Assembly: GCA_037957365.1 (NCBI GenBank)
Contig: JARHVA010001174.1
Span: forward strand, 1,052,501-1,116,500
Direction: 5' to 3'
Length of the DNA: 64,000 nucleotides
Origin: Torreya grandis
Taxonomy: Eukaryota; Streptophyta; Pinopsida; Cupressales; Taxaceae
This document shows positions 1 to 13,989 of this stretch, piece after piece. The notes under the pieces were generated by a model. That model was not told where the DNA came from. It did no database searches and saw only the letters and a list, made by a program, of their open reading frames with translations. The first letter of the stretch is position 1, and each line of letters starts with the position of its first letter. A program made the translations under genes and the position numbers.

Positions 1-410
1 TTGTATTGACACAGATTTTTGACTGTGTAAAGAGAATTAAGAGGATTAGAGCTTTGTTTTTGCCTTGTACGGCCTTGGGCTTTTGTTTTTAGGTCTAAGA
101 GAAATATTTTTAGGCATATAAAGATCAGAGAAGGCAAAATTGAAGATTTGTAAAGGTTTTAAAGCCATTTGTTGCAACATTTTAATAGAACGGTCCTCAC
201 CATTGGGCGGACCCGGAGATGTAGGCTATTGAAGCCAAACTCCATTATCAACTTGCTAGTGTTATCTTTGATTTTCTCTAATTATTATTACATTCTAATC
301 TTCATTTTAATTCTGATTTTACTTTCTTTATGCAAAATTAAACTCAAGAAAGTGAAAATTTGAAGGATCTCATAAACACGAACAAGTGATTTTCGAATAC
401 ATTACACTTG
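1..410 (+). repeat. Probable 3' part of a Ty1/copia-type LTR
   Basis: The stretch around 205-260 (ggacccggagatgtaggct, then an aagccaaac box and a pyrimidine-rich run) resembles the R/U5 part of plant Ty1/copia LTRs, where a GTGGAYGTAGGC-like box is followed by a CCGAAC-like box and a T-rich tract. The LTR would end near 410-430. No primer-binding site follows, so this would be a solo or truncated LTR entering from the left edge. The small open frame at 169-363 is not coding. The call rests on motif resemblance only. Confidence 0.4.
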
Positions 411-3340
411 TATTTTTAGTTTACAGATCAATCATGGGTCCTATGATGTCTATGGCATTCTAGTTTAGCCTTAGCCTGCTCATGAGTGAGTTGAGGGACA
501 AGACCCTGAATCTAGAGAGAATAATGTCCCAATGGTGGGAGACCAGACATGGATGAAATGAAACGAGAACAACATGGGAGACAATAAAAAAGGTAAATGG
601 TTGAAAAACTAGTAGAGAGAAGAACACAAAACTAAAATAATATCAAACAACCATAGAGAGAGCCAAAATACAATTGAAATCAAAGTCTTGTGTCTATCAG
701 AGAGGAATTGGCTAAGAGAGATCTAAATGGGTTAGAAATAGTGTGAGACCATATGTGAGGTCTCATTGGACATACTAGAATATAGATCAAAAAATATAAA
801 TGGAGCCATAATGGTTTATCGAGGGGGTACATAGGGTACTAAGCAAACCCCCATTAGGCTCAAGGATAATATCAGCTACTAGAGATCGATAGAGGCTATA
901 TGGTATATTGACTTGCACCAAGCTATAGATAGAATTGTAGACCAGGGTAGGGTTAGCATGGTTGAGTGCAAAAAATAAAAAAATAAAAATAATGGATATA
1001 GACACAAAATAACAAGTAATAAAGGGATATAATTCAATTCTTAATGAATGAGAAAGTAAACTACTTGAATGAAAGAGCATTACCAAGCAAGAAAAGTGTT
1101 TCTATAACATGTAACTCTAATAATTGAAAGATGATTCTGGAAGGGAATCACTTTCAAAAACTTAAGCTAATGACTTTGTTCAAACAAAACTATCTCTAGC
1201 ATATGAGTAACTAAAGGAATGCCATTTTAACCAAGTAAACTAAGTTATTTGAACATAAGAGCATCTACCAAGTAGAAAAATGATTCAAAATTAAGTATTC
1301 TTACAGAATGAAAGACATTTTCAAAGGGGAACTATATTTTTAGGTTTGAGATGATACATAAACTTTATAATCTACTCTAAAACATGTTCAAAATGAGTTA
1401 AACTAGCATGAAATAGTAAACCATAACAAATACACTACTCTAAAATAATATAGTTTCAATTTGCATAAAAAAGTGTCCTTAGATCAAGATAAAAATATTG
1501 TGCAAATGTTCTACCAAATAGGAATCCAAGTATGAGGAATCTATGGAGGAAGACAAGGAGGTAATATATGCCCAAGTTTAAACCAACATCCAAACAACAA
1601 GGAGGAGGTGAAGTGAGAAATTACACCAATGTGTAATCCCAAGATAGGTGCACAAATTAGGTGCAATGCAACTTTTAGAATCTAGGAGCAAGCTATAATA
1701 GATTAGGAACAAATGGAAATAATAATGGAGTCTCTAAATCAATATGTCATAGTGTAGGAAAATATCTATCATAATGCAAGCTCAAGATCATCAAGAATGA
1801 ACCAAGAGAAATTCAAGAAGCTGTGAAGCCAAAAGAGTGAAAAAGTTGAAGAAGGGTAAAGAGGAGTGGTTTAGAGTGATATAGGGCACCTAAGATCCAA
1901 AAAGACAAAAATATGCTTATTTTTATGCATTGGAGACCAAGTGGACTTGAAAATGGGCATTCTAGCCATATTGCAGCCTAGGGCAAGGTTAGCCACAAAA
2001 GCCATGGTTTGGGTCAATGGGAGCCTTAGGGTGGTCAATGAGTCTCTTGAGGGGTCTTGAGAGGCATTATAGGGGTAAAATAGTGTAATGAATTCCTGGA
2101 GGTGTGCACCATATACTGAGAAGATGTCTAATCATGTAAATAGTCTCAAATGGGATTGACAAGGTTGGTAGTCTACACATGAGCTGATATGTAATCATCA
2201 GGAAGAGTAGGGTCATAGGAAGTAAAATTGAACATACTATATGACCAAGGGGACAATAATGAGGATGAGTTATCTCCCTTTTGATTTATTTTATTTATGT
2301 AGGAGTGGCATCACCTAAAAAGAGAGGGAAACTTGAAATGAATAGTGTTTTTATCTATTGATCTAAAATTGACACTCATCTGAATGTCATCATTGTAGTG
2401 TGTGCGATCTATAAAATAAACACACCCATGATGTAAAAAACATAGAAACAACAAAACCAATACACATAAATGTTGAATGTTTCATGAAAAACTCCCACAC
2501 CATAGAAAATACAAACCCAAACATATAATTACACAATAATCATGATCTTACTTCCTTTTATATCTCTTTTGAAAACACAGTGATCCAAAACCTATAATAA
2601 AAATACATAAATCTTAATGCTAGACTTCATATAAAATTAAAAACATTATATATACAGAAAAAATACTCTTGAAATGGATTATAAATGAATGTCTAAAACA
2701 CCTTGAGTTCTTGATACAATTAAAGGAATGGAAATCAAATTATTTCAAGCCGCAAAGATCTATGGTGTTAGTATAACATCACATTTATGAAAATAATAAT
2801 TTTAAATTAATTTAACAACATATAATTAAGATATATATGCAAAACATAAGAACAACAATATCATATATTATATCTCTAAAGCTTGCCAAATACAATGAAC
2901 GAGCCTTGCATATATATGCAAGGAAGATTAGTCATAACTAAGATATCAAGATAAGTGATCAATCATAACTAAGAGATCAAGCCAAGAGACCAAACATATG
3001 ACCAAGAGATAATTATCCCTAAATAATATAAACTACTAAAAAATATCTCCACAATAAATATGTAATAACTCATAATATATAAAATAAGATAAATGAAATA
3101 TCCACACATAAGTTGGTGGGAATAAATAAATAAATGGAAAAATAAAGTACCTAGGTGACCATGAGCTAAGGTAAATATCCTATGCTAAGAGTGTATAATT
3201 AATACATATTTTATACATTTTTATTTTACTCAATAATTTATCATAATTAGATTAACAATTACTTAATCCCTAGTTTTGATAAAATATATTGGTGAACATG
3301 TTTATTGTCAAATTATTCAAAACCCTAAACATTCATGTTT
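411..3340. other. AT-rich region, no gene seen
   Basis: Both strands carry frequent stops in all frames and I see no retroelement domain, RNA gene or convincing repeat. Part of 2280-2560, read on the minus strand, has a T-rich character like an LTR U5 region, but no boundary, primer-binding site or second copy could be found. Confidence 0.5.
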
Positions 3341-4262
3341 TAGATTAAGGTAAAAACAGGTTTTGAAGGGGCCCCGAAACCCTATACAAATCAAGAAAGA
3401 TAAAATGTTACAAACTGCCAAGGAAGGCAAACCTACCAAAAAACAATAACAAAACTAGGTTTTAAAAGGACCTGAAACCTCAACAAAACTAGGTTTAACA
3501 ACCTAAAACCATGCTAAAAAAATATTACATTAGCAACCAACATAATCCATGACAAAAGAACCCCATAAAACCTTTGGATTCTCTGTCACCTAGAAAGAAG
3601 AAAACACCATCAGATCCAGCAAGAGTGACGGCCATACCCAGGATCGATCCCTCAACCCCTGAAAAACACACAGCCCAAACCCCTGGTCCCATCACCACCA
3701 CCACCCAACCCATCCACCCTAAAGTCTGCAAAGATCACCCCCTACACCTAGAGGAAATGCCACCATGGCAATCTAAATTTCTCCAAAAAAAACATCGATC
3801 TGCTTAGAATAGGGTAGTGGTCAGCACGACAGCCACTAAACGAAAGACTGAGGAAAAATATAGATCTGCACTATTTTCAAGAGCAGGGCTCCTCCGCAGT
3901 AGAGGATATCTCCATTACCCCAAACAGGGCTCCACGTCTCAAAAATAAACCATAGAGGAAACAAAGTTTCCCCCATTCGAAAACCAGTTCGTGGTGGCCA
4001 TCCAACTCAGATTAGAAAACCAGTCCAAGTTCCATCCACTAAATAGAGATCCGAAGCAAAATAAATAAAAAACCGCGCAATAAGGGTAACTCTTTTCCGC
4101 GCCGCGCTAAACACCCAGGCTCCCTCTGCAGGGATCTGGTCTCCAAAGCTCGAGAGGCGGCCACGACGGTTAGGGTTTCAGCACAGTCATCTCCATGGCC
4201 GCACTCCCTCTTCCCTCTTCCCGCCCACGGCCGTGCTCTAATTTCATGTTGCTAGGGTTTCT
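3341..4262 (-). other. GC-rich patch, possible 5' region of a gene or LINE (minus strand)
   Basis: Clearly richer in G+C than its surroundings, with the only CpG-dense stretch in the first 20 kb (gcgccgcgct near 4100). Read on the minus strand it begins with AAACCCTA-type motifs (4250, 4170), which are common in plant 5' leaders, followed by G/T-rich sequence with short open stretches (for example 3525-3731). No protein family was recognised. It could be the 5' leader and first exon remnant of a host gene, or the GC-rich 5' end of a LINE. Composition and motif order suggest minus orientation but do not prove it. Confidence 0.35.
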
Positions 4263-4529
4263 TTCCTTATTTTTATTATTTCCAATTATTATATTAGGTT
4301 TTTGGATTTATTAAATTATCTATTAACAACAATATTTCAAGTTTGTATTTAATATTTTACATAATCTAAGAAAGTTTTTTCCATCTCTTTTAGAATGAAG
4401 TGCTAGACTAAGTGGTACTTGAGTTGAGCATACTCAAATTTATTTTGATAAGGAACATAAGATGATAAGAACAAGGTTATATTAGGACCTTCACATAGTA
4501 ATAAACAAGTTGAATCTATAGAAGTTCTG

Positions 4530-5474
4530 ATAATATTTCAGACCATGAAAAATATAACTAGGTCAACATTGACTCTCAAAATGAGCATCAATATGTAGTT
4601 ACACATATTAATTATAAATTAAGAGATATTAATAATAAATTAAGAGATATTAATAAAATGTAAGTTATTAATATTTTTTTACAAACAATTCGTGAAAAAC
4701 CTCAAGATTGTCATTATATCTTACAAGCTCTGGAAATAAAAAGTGTAAGCATAGATCAATCATCTGAGACATCTAATATTATGGGTTCCTTAAATTTATA
4801 TACATCACTTAATACAAATTGTATACCAACATACACTATATGGGAAACCCAAGGGTTTCAACATATCAATATGCCAATCTCTACTCAGCCACTCTTTACA
4901 CCACCTTTGTTAACACACATTTTATCCCTGATGTACAATCCCTTATGTAGAGCATTTCAACTCTACAAACTAAGGTTTTATATTTGGAGTAAGGTGATTT
5001 GTAACCTAATTAGACACTTAAATCATAGACTTTACTACATACTCCATTTTATCACTATATTTTATCCTATCCTTTACCACCTAGTTTTGGGACACCTAAG
5101 GTCACATTGTATGAATGGAAAGGTGACCCCAAGTAACATTTGAGAGTTTTTTATGCAAAATATTTGGACTATGTGTCTAATGATAGGTTTTTGAGTAAGT
5201 TATTTCCCAATATTTTAAAAGAGTATGTTCAATCCTTTGTCATATTTTTTCTTTCCAATTTCTTAATTCAAAAAGTGAAAAGATTTCATATATTTAGATT
5301 GTTCAATTGAAACAAGAATCGAACAAGCCTATGAAAGATTATGTATTATGGTATAAGACCATGTTATCTAAAATTATGAATCCCATAGAAGATAATGAAT
5401 TGTAATACATATTAAAATAAATCTTGTTTCCACTTATACATGAATCTATGTTATTTAATAAATTTATATCATTC
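4530..5474 (+). pseudogene. Element D: gag remnant, upstream half
   Basis: Decayed gag of an LTR retrotransposon. Reading 5098-5400 in two frames gives TLYEWKGDP, then an H-L-R-V-F-Y-A-K-Y stretch, SKLFPNILKE, and after a frameshift LKQ-SNKPMKDYVLWYKTML. This order matches the Retrotrans_gag fold (W.GDP..HL..F, lf.sL.g, LKQ..nEs..dYv.rw). Stops and shifts are frequent. The reading is cut at 5474 where element C begins; the other half resumes at 36062, and the 5-bp sequence cattc is present on both sides. Upstream, 4610-4660 has a short direct repeat of aattaagagatattaat. No LTR could be assigned to D. Gag identity is likely; the lineage is unknown. Confidence 0.55.
5470..5474. repeat. Target site duplication of element C, left copy (cattc)
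   Basis: The five bases just before the TGTAGG start of the 5' LTR are cattc. The same five bases follow the end of the 3' LTR at 36057-36061. This fixes both ends of element C. Confidence 0.9.
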
Positions 5475-6982
5475 TGTAGGCACTAGGATTTCACACAATA
5501 ATATTTGTGTTAGTGTAGGTCTTAAGTCCTCTTTCTTAATCCATCCCTATTTCACCCCATGTAATTAGGTTTTACCCTATTAATATTTTAACCTTGCCTC
5601 ATGTAATTAGTTTTATTAATTACTTTTTCACTTATGTAATTTATTTTAACTACTTACCTGCAATTAAAATCTTGCCAAATCTACCAAAGCATAATAAAAG
5701 TAAATGGTTTTAACCCTATAACAACTCCCTTACCATAAAAAATCCATTTAACAACTTAAATCCTAGTTTAAACTCATGGTTAAAACCATTTCAATAGCTT
5801 TGGTAAAAATAGTCTAGAATTAGTATTGATCCCCACAATCGATGTTAATTCTATTGAATCGACTTTAATTTAACTACACGCCTCCCTTTTGCAAAGGATG
5901 GTAATTCTACATTGAAAATTTACATTGAAACATTGAAGGAATTTTTTGAATATATTTACTAGATAATTGCTTTATTGTTGGAAATCCACACTCATGCCTC
6001 AACCCCTTAACACTCATACAAAGGTCAAAAATCTACTCATCAACCTTACAGTTACTGTAGATTTATAACTTTGTGAAAGTAAGTACATTTACTTATTTTA
6101 AGAAATCTATCTATTTATGTTATATTTTGTAGTCCTGTTTATGACCCTTATCATTGTTAGACTATTTTAATCTATCCTAGATCCCATCAAACTAATATTT
6201 AGGCTCTTATTTTTAGAACTTTGTCTATACTATCAAAATCAATGTCAATTCACAAAATAAACATCGATCTTGTAAGATCAGCATTGATATCTATTTAAAT
6301 TATTTTATGTATTCAATCTAAATCTGATTTTATTATCATCCTTTTATTAATCTTAATCATCTATTTCCTGAGCTATGATTTTCATTTATAGATGATATTT
6401 CCCAGAGTTGTGAATAAGGTAATCACTATTTATGATTTGCCTATAATCTGACAACATTTCTTTTTCGACCAGAGTGACATTGATTTTGTACTAGGAATCT
6501 ATGAAATTGTATTCACCCGCACCATAGAGGACATTTGCGACCAGTTAGAAGTAATACAAGTAGAAAAAGACTCAGTTAAAGCTTATTGGAATGCTCATTT
6601 TGCTAATCTCCATAGAATGGATGTAGATTAATTTAATTTATTTCAATTTCATATCTGTATCGCTATATGCATATAATAATTTATTTTACTATTTTTATCT
6701 ACTTAAGTGCTTATAAAATGGGATGACATCCTTATTAGGAAGTGTACCACTTCTTGGTACTAGTTTAGTACTAGGAAACCCACTGACATATCTTATTAAT
6801 CAATCTTTTCTGAGTTTTCTCTTGTGTGTAGGTAGTCCTTCCTAGCCAAAAATGAGTTCCCATGCTTATTGGATCAATGGTGTACAAACTCCCAAATCTT
6901 AGGTAAACCTTAAAACCTTGTAATTCAATTTACATTTTTAGTAGTTTATTATATAAAATAATTAATGGAAACTAGTTAAACA
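5475..6982 (+). repeat. Element C 5' LTR (1508 bp)
   Basis: Starts TGTAGGCACTAGG and ends AGTTAAACA. It aligns throughout with 31031-31197 plus 34717-36056. In the first ~135 bases I count roughly 12 differences; later parts look more diverged. It contains repeated variants of an ATTGATRTCAAT-like motif (for example 5830-5870 and 6260-6290). Confidence 0.9.
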
Positions 6983-6985
6983 TTA

Positions 6986-7004
6986 TGGCATACCTAGTGG
7001 GACC
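6986..7004 (+). other. Element C primer-binding site
   Basis: tggcatacctagtgggacc begins with TGG, complementary to a tRNA CCA end, three bases after the 5' LTR end. The primer tRNA is not identified. Confidence 0.7.
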
Positions 7005-7755
7005 CTTTTTGGGCCTCATTATTATTTATTATGTTTTTTTTATTTTATTTAAATTGAAAAAATTTCTTTGTTTTCATTAAAGAAACAAAAATTTAAAAAA
7101 AAAAAAAAAAGTAAAAAAATATATAAATTGCTTTCCTTTTAAAAGATTTTTTTTGAGTTTGCCTATTTAATAAGCACATCTAGTGTAAGTAGGAGGATTA
7201 ATTTACTTTTTTAGTCACATTCCTTTACACAGACTACTAAATCATGATAATCATAAAATTTTAAATCAAACAAATCCCACCTAGGTAGACCCACTTAGAT
7301 TTCATCACCAAAGAGAAATCTGACTTAGTGTTCTGGCCAAGTATAAATAATTGGTTGTTTATATAAAGGCTAATGATTGACGCCCTTATTATTATGGGGT
7401 CATGAAGTGAGGGGGTAGGCCCCAATACCAAACCATATACTACCATTGACATAAATTTAGGTCTCACTATACCTTTACGTATTTCAAGGATTCCATCTTG
7501 TAAGAAACCCAAAATAAAACTAAGCTTGCCACTTCTTAAGACCTTTGTTGACCTAATAACCCATCACATTATAAAATATTATTTTTTAATAAAAGTAAAA
7601 ATATTTAAGTATATTTAATAGAGTGTGTGCTTAATCCTCACTAAAATGAGATAAGCAAAACAATTTGTGTGCTTTTACATTTATCTTTTATTTTTTTATT
7701 TTTTACTGCATGGTTGTAATGTGACAACAGTCATTGAGATAAATAAAATCATCAC
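7005..7755 (+). other. Element C leader, no gene seen
   Basis: Non-coding leader between primer-binding site and gag, with an A-rich run near 7085-7118. The minus-strand open frame at 7261-7512 matches nothing I recognise and is probably chance. Confidence 0.6.
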
Positions 7756-10680
7756 ATTCATCCTCCTTAATAGCAAATTCACCAAGACCCCTTACCTCTC
7801 TCAATTTTATTGAGGATGGTCTACCTCAATTTTATCCTCTAGGTGATCTTAATTTTACAAATATACTATATAACAATCTGATCACTTTAAACGCTTATCT
7901 TACTACACAAGCCATACAAATCCCTATTTCCCCTCATGGTCAATCCTCCCAAATTTTTTATGGAATGCCACCAAAAACATCTAAAGGAACACAATGGACA
8001 TGGTTTCCTCATCCATCAACCCACCACCATTAACAGGTTCAAATACTATCATGAAATAACCTCTAGATACCCAATTACCATTAATATCTAGTAGCCCCAA
8101 GACAATTTTTATTCAAACTCAAAACATTACTACATCACAACTTATAGCCAACCAACCACCCTCTTCCACACTTCATAATTTATTAGTATCCATACTAGTG
8201 ACCTCCCTCCTATCCAAACTTATGTAACCTCAAATCCCCAACATAATGCTCAACCTCCACCATCCACACAACAAACCCCCTAAGTTAAACACTCCAATAA
8301 CAAATCTATTTAATTACTCAATACTAAATTTCATTGTAATGCCTTGTGAGTACTTATCTTAATCCATCCCAACAAAAAAGGTTACCCCTACTATTCTATT
8401 AATATGTAGTTGCATCTCAACCAATCATTACCATGTCTATGAGCTATCCCCTTATGTATCCATTCCTAACTTCACTTTCTCCCTATCAACATTTGCAACA
8501 AAATGTTTTAGGAGGTATCCCTCAATACAATGTTGAGCCTGACCTCATGCACATACTCATGGATATGATGACAAACTTAAAAGATTCTACCTCTTGGAAA
8601 AAGAACATGTTTACATATGAATAAATCTATAATAAAACTATTAATCCACCATCCCAATCAGACCATATCTCGCATAGTGGGAAATTCCTAATTTTAAAAA
8701 GTTTTAAAATAAGGAAGACCCCCAATAACATATTAGGGCATTTAGGCATGTATGTTACCTTATATCCCATGATGATGCCCTCCTTTTGAAGACTTTCCCT
8801 ATGTCATTCATGGGGCCATCTCTAGATTGGTATAGCTCTATCCCTCAACACTCTCTATTCTCCTTCAGGTAATTAACTCAAATTTTATTAGAACACTCTC
8901 TTATTAATATAGTAAGGAAAATAACCATCACAACCTCTATGCCATTAGGAAATTTGAAGATGATTCCATTTTAGAATTTGTTACTAAGTGGCGAGGCCTT
9001 ATAAATCAATTAGTATTATCCCTTCCTCAACCTAAATTGATTGATTTATTTTTGATTTCATTTTCCAAACATCTCTCATCCATGCTCCAAGTTTGGTCAT
9101 TTAGAACATTTGATGAAGCCTTTATTATGTCCCATAAGATATAAATATGAGATTTAGAAAAAGGGAAAGTTAAGTTACAAAACAAAATTTTTAAACCTAA
9201 CCCTTTTAAAAAAACCAACAATCCTAAGCCAAAAGGCACATATAATGTTATTATCCTAAAGTCAACTTCCCCATTGATGAAAAAATAATCAACCTCTTCC
9301 TAGACATAACCATAGAGAAACATAACATGATTTCCACTCAAGAAATAAACACCTTTGGGGGAATATTATGTTGATAATTTGGAAAAAATATTAGAAACAA
9401 TGGTTATTGATCCCCCTTAAATCATATGTATTGATGACTCCCAATTGAAACCTAATTAATATAAATAAAATGATTTTTTCACTTACCTTCATGTACCCAG
9501 TCACAAAATCAATATATGTCACTATTTCAAAACCCTGGTCCAAAACCTCATTGATTGAGGGGAGTTATATTTGGATAATCCAAATTCTCCTCAAAATCAA
9601 TCCATCAACATCTTTAGATAACCATTCCCAAACCAACCATCCTCATCAAATTCAACATAAACAAATACAAGAGGTACCCCCGATCAGGATGCCCATGTAA
9701 TAAATACTATTCACAATTAATTTCTACCTAAATAAGTTGATAATAAACTTGAATAATCTTTCATTAAAAAATAATATTGGACCTCCTTACATGAAATAAT
9801 TTTGAACCATCTAAACCAACTAGGCCCATTTATACCATCCACTCAACCTTCTGAGATCTCATTAAATGGGATCCTATAGTATAAGGGTCATCCAAATATA
9901 CTAAAATTCATCCACAAAAAGTGGAAGATAAAAAGGTATCCCAATCACATGGGATAAGTGTCTTGGTATGCCAAAGGTTAAATATTTACAACACCTCTTA
10001 TAAGGCTAGAACTCCCCTAAACATCTAAAAATGAGGATCCTATTAAAAGTGCTTTTACAACCTCTAACTACGTTCAAAATGGCAAAATGAATATGCCCCA
10101 TGGTAAAACTAAGCCACTTATAGTAGGACCCCATACTTACTCTAAAATTAAGGTCACAATCATAGAATCGTCTCTAAAAGGATTTAAGTTAGCTCAAAAC
10201 CTCCACCTATACTACCAAAATGAATACCTCATATTAACCCTATGGACTTTTATTATCCCCAGAACCTATCTAAAATACCGCTACTACCCATTAAAACCAC
10301 TCATACCACTAATAAAAAAAATAAAGTATAGAAGTAAACATGATCCAAAAATTATTACCCAAAAAGATGACAAAACCATACCAAGACCCTTTGTGAGGAT
10401 CTTATTTCACCATCCTCGATAAACTTCTACAAACCCCCTTATCAAGTTACCTCTTATCAAACTAGTTAATCCCCATATCCAAAAACTAGCATGATAAAGG
10501 GAGAATAAGGTGTTTGCTTACCATAGGATACCTAGACATGACACTAAAAGTTGAAATGTTACCAAATTCATAATCCAAAATATTTTAGATGAGGATGATC
10601 TCTTAATTGAACAACCTTGCCATGATCCCCTCTTCGACCCAAACATTAAAACCATAACCAGTCCTCAAACTAATATAGTA
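7756..10680 (+). pseudogene. Element C gag (decayed)
   Basis: Capsid-nucleocapsid precursor, heavily interrupted. The diagnostic part is 8745-9150, where readings in neighbouring frames give Y-V-T-L-Y-P, LLKTFPMSFMGPSLDWYSSI, SFRQLTQILLEHS and FISFSKHL-type stretches: the LtG.AL.WY..LP..SI.sF.qL pattern of Retrotrans_gag. Near 10510-10590 a zinc-knuckle remnant survives as AYHRIPRHDTKS followed by a stop; the expected first Cys reads Phe and the last Cys reads as a stop, so the CCHC box is broken. Short open stretches at 8433-8624, 9470-9700, 10087-10422 and 10702-10986 are surviving pieces. The 5' limit is approximate. Confidence 0.65.
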
Positions 10681-11129
10681 AATAACCTAAATCCTTTTAT
10701 AATGAAAATCAAAACAAGCATAAAAATCATGATTAATAATCTTGAATCCATCCTTGATAAACCCTTTTCCAACTTCCCCTTGGGATGGTCAACTATGGAT
10801 AACTTGAGAACTTCGACAAGTCTCCTAATATTTCAAATTGATATAATAAACATAGCCACACAATCTCAAATGGAGGCCCCCAAAACCCCAAAACCAAATA
10901 AATCCAAAGTTACATATCCAAATCGCTTGTCCCAACCACATAAACCTATGGACCCTCCACTACAAAATCAAAAATCTCCATTTTAGGGAAAATAAAAAAG
11001 AATAATTCCTCAAAAATCATACAGATATCTATTCTGAAGTAACTCCACTAAACCCACATCAATATGTATGTATATGAACTCATTGAGAATTCCCCACAAC
11101 ATCATATAATAATTATAGAAGCATTTTAG

Positions 11130-11640
11130 GCCATCCAAGTGCAAATTGATGAACTCCAACATCTGAAAACATCCATTAGAGCTTTGAAGATGGCTTCATC
11201 TATTAATTTTAATGATTCATATATAGTCCCATTACTATCTAAGGATCATGACCCACCCCTATTTATCACTATTAAAATTAATCAAACTCATATCAAAAGA
11301 ATTATGATTTACAATGAGGCTAGCATTAACATTGTCTCTTCACACATGTTTAAGAAACTTTAACTTCTATAAATGGTTGTGGCTCAATCCCAAGCCATTT
11401 TGTAAGATTTCAATGATATAGTGGATCTTACTCTAAGAACCATTATCCTCACTATCTGAGTAGGTTATCATATCCTTCATGAGTTATTTTATTTTATATA
11501 AGGAAATTTCTAATATAATATCATCTTAGGGAATCCTTGATCTACACTATGCATTATATTCCATCCACCTTGCACTGATGCATCAAATATGAGCATGAGT
11601 GTCAAATCCATATCATCTCAATTGATCCTCATCCATTCAA
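11130..11640 (+). pseudogene. Element C aspartic protease remnant
   Basis: Retropepsin-like region directly upstream of RT. The active-site triad expected as D-[TS]-G reads Y-N-E within IMIYNEASINIVSSHMF, so it is catalytically dead. Downstream, a short reading IILGNP followed by a stop and STLC corresponds to the conserved ILGRPW flap/end motif of Ty3/gypsy proteases. A stop after residue 74 of the 11139-11363 frame separates the two parts. Confidence 0.6.
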
Positions 11641-12629
11641 AACTTGTAATCTAACCTTTTGACCTAATGATGTTTTTCTCCCTCTAAAAAATGAAACCCC
11701 ATAGACATCATCCAACAAAGCATTGACTATTTCAACAATCCCTTCATCATGAATCCATGATAAAGATTCTCTTGACTCCATATCCCAACAACTATTGGTA
11801 TGAGAGTATCAATTATTGATTAACACCCTTCCTACCCCTCAAAAGTATGGGCACCCAAATAAATAGTGTGACTATCATCCTAACCTAAGAGACATTTTTC
11901 CTTTTGGTCCTCCTTTCCTCTAGACTCATTTAGTATATAGAGGGATTGATCAATCCTCTTCATGTATTGATGTCTACTCTCATGCCAAACCATTCTCCTT
12001 AAATTTATCATTCCTGGGCAAACCACATTTTTCTCAAATGTACTTACAATGATACACCTAGAAAGGCTTTAGTATGGGACATTATGAGTAGGGACCACAT
12101 GATGTCACATTAGGAGATTTTAAGAACCCCCACAAAAAACATGGCCTTAGGTTTAATAAAACTCCTAAATCCATTCTTTAAGTCACCCCTTTATCTAATC
12201 TTGAAGAAAATATCATAGGGTTGTCATCTAACATTCCCCCTAAAATAAATGATGTCATTTTTATCCCCCAAAAATTATTTTAGACAATAATTTTGACCTA
12301 GGACCTATCATGTATCATAATAATGGATAAACCAAATCCATACCTCTTACCTACCCTAATAGGATAGATTAAGATTCTCCTACCATCCTCATTCTTCAGT
12401 GTCAATATGATGATTCTCTTTTGACTTACTTAGGCATAAAAAACTCACATTTACACAATTCTCCACTGGTTAAAAAATATAGTCTGATGAACGAAGCCAC
12501 CATAAACATTAACGTAGGGTCTCAAGATGCCCTGCACATTATTAAGGTTAGTAAATATCAAGATCATCAGGAGAATTAAGACTTAAACACATTTTTATCA
12601 TACCATAATGAGGCTTTTACTTGGTCATA

Positions 12630-13960
12630 TAGTGACATGCTAGGTATCGACCCTACTATCATCATTTAAAATATTGTCACCATCCCTGACTCTAAGCCAA
12701 GGAAGCAACAACTACAATAAATGCATCCTCACATTAAAATTTTAGTCAAATAAGAACTATAGTGCCTCTTATCTATTAATTTAATTTAACCAATTGATTA
12801 CCCCTAATGGGTGCTCAATATTTTACTTGTCATAAAAGTCATAAGGGGTTTCTATCTTTGTTTCAATTTTTGAGACTTCAACCTCACTTGTCTTAAAGAT
12901 GACTTTCCTCTTCCTAACATCAATTAATTGGTTGACCTGATAGATGGTCATGAAATGTTGTCATTTATGGATGGATTTTTTGGATATAATCAAATCCTTA
13001 TCACCCTAGAGGACCAACATAAGACTTCCTCCATTACCCTTTGGGGAAATTTTTGCTATAAGGTTATGAATTTTAGCCTAAAGAATGTGGGAGACACTTA
13101 TCAAAGATTTACGGCATATTTCTCATGATATAATCCATTAGATTTTTAAATATTATGATGATGATCTCAACAAGTCAAATCTATAAAAATACCATCTATC
13201 TATGCTTAAAGTAATATTTGACCACCTAATCTAGTTTTGTATTTGTCTCAACTCCAAAAAGTGTGTTTTAGAGTATTGACCGGTAAGCTCCTAGGTTTTA
13301 TCATCTTCATTTGTGGTATAAAGGTCAATCTTACTAAGATTAGGGATATTATAGATATTCCACCCCTATCTAATCTTAAGCAACTCTATAGCCTGTAGGG
13401 AAAATTATAGTCCATTCATCATTTTATCTCTTATCTATCTAATTGATGTCAATCATTCCATCACCTTTTAATGAAAGATACCCAGTGCACCTGGGACTCT
13501 AATTATCAAGAAGCCTTTGAATCTATAAACAATCAACACCTCTCCCCACTAGTTATTATTATTCTTGAGGAAGAGAAACATTTATTTTTATATATTTCAG
13601 GGACAAATCATGCTTTGGGGGATATGCTTTCCCATCATGATGAGTAACATAAAGAATACATAGTTTATTACATAAGTCATACTCTCATTGAATATGAGAA
13701 ATGTTATACACATATAGAAAAACTATGCCTAGCTCTAGTTTTTATGGATTCTAAACTTTTTCATTATCTACTTAATCAGAAGAGATATATACTCATGATC
13801 ACCGATCCTATTAAGTTTATGCATTCTAAGCCTTACCAAAATCAACATATGGCTAGATGGTTCATGCTTTTAGCTAAATTTGATCTTGATTTTCTCCATC
13901 ATAAGTCAGTTAAAGGCTAGATTGTCATTGATAAGTTAGCTAAGGCACCTCTTATAGGTG
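12630..13960 (+). pseudogene. Element C reverse transcriptase and Ty3-type RNase H
   Basis: Reverse transcriptase palm region: 12928-13128 gives HEMLSFMDGFFGYNQI, then W-G-N-F-C-Y-K-V-M-N-F-S-L-K-N-V-G and YQRF, which is the family pattern lSfmDg.sGYnQI, tpwGtf.y.vMPFGLkNAG.tyQR with decay (MPFGL reads MNFSL). The catalytic YxDD reads YYDD at 13154-13165. A connection domain follows (TGKLLGFII at 13280). From about 13570 the Ty3 RNase H has LYISGTNHALGDML, lacking the usual catalytic Asp of a T-D-A-S motif, as is typical of the degenerate first RNase H in Tat elements. Many TAG/TAA stops. Confidence 0.8.
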
Positions 13961-13989
13961 GTCAACCCTCTAAATTAGAATTCCCTAAT

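Noticed and set aside
2280..2560. Possible second copia LTR on the minus strand
   Set aside because: Only vague T-rich resemblance; no boundary, primer-binding site or partner copy.
4781..5143. 120-codon open frame upstream of the gag remnant of D as a stand-alone gene
   Set aside because: The gag signature lies in a different frame across its end; the frame itself has no domain.
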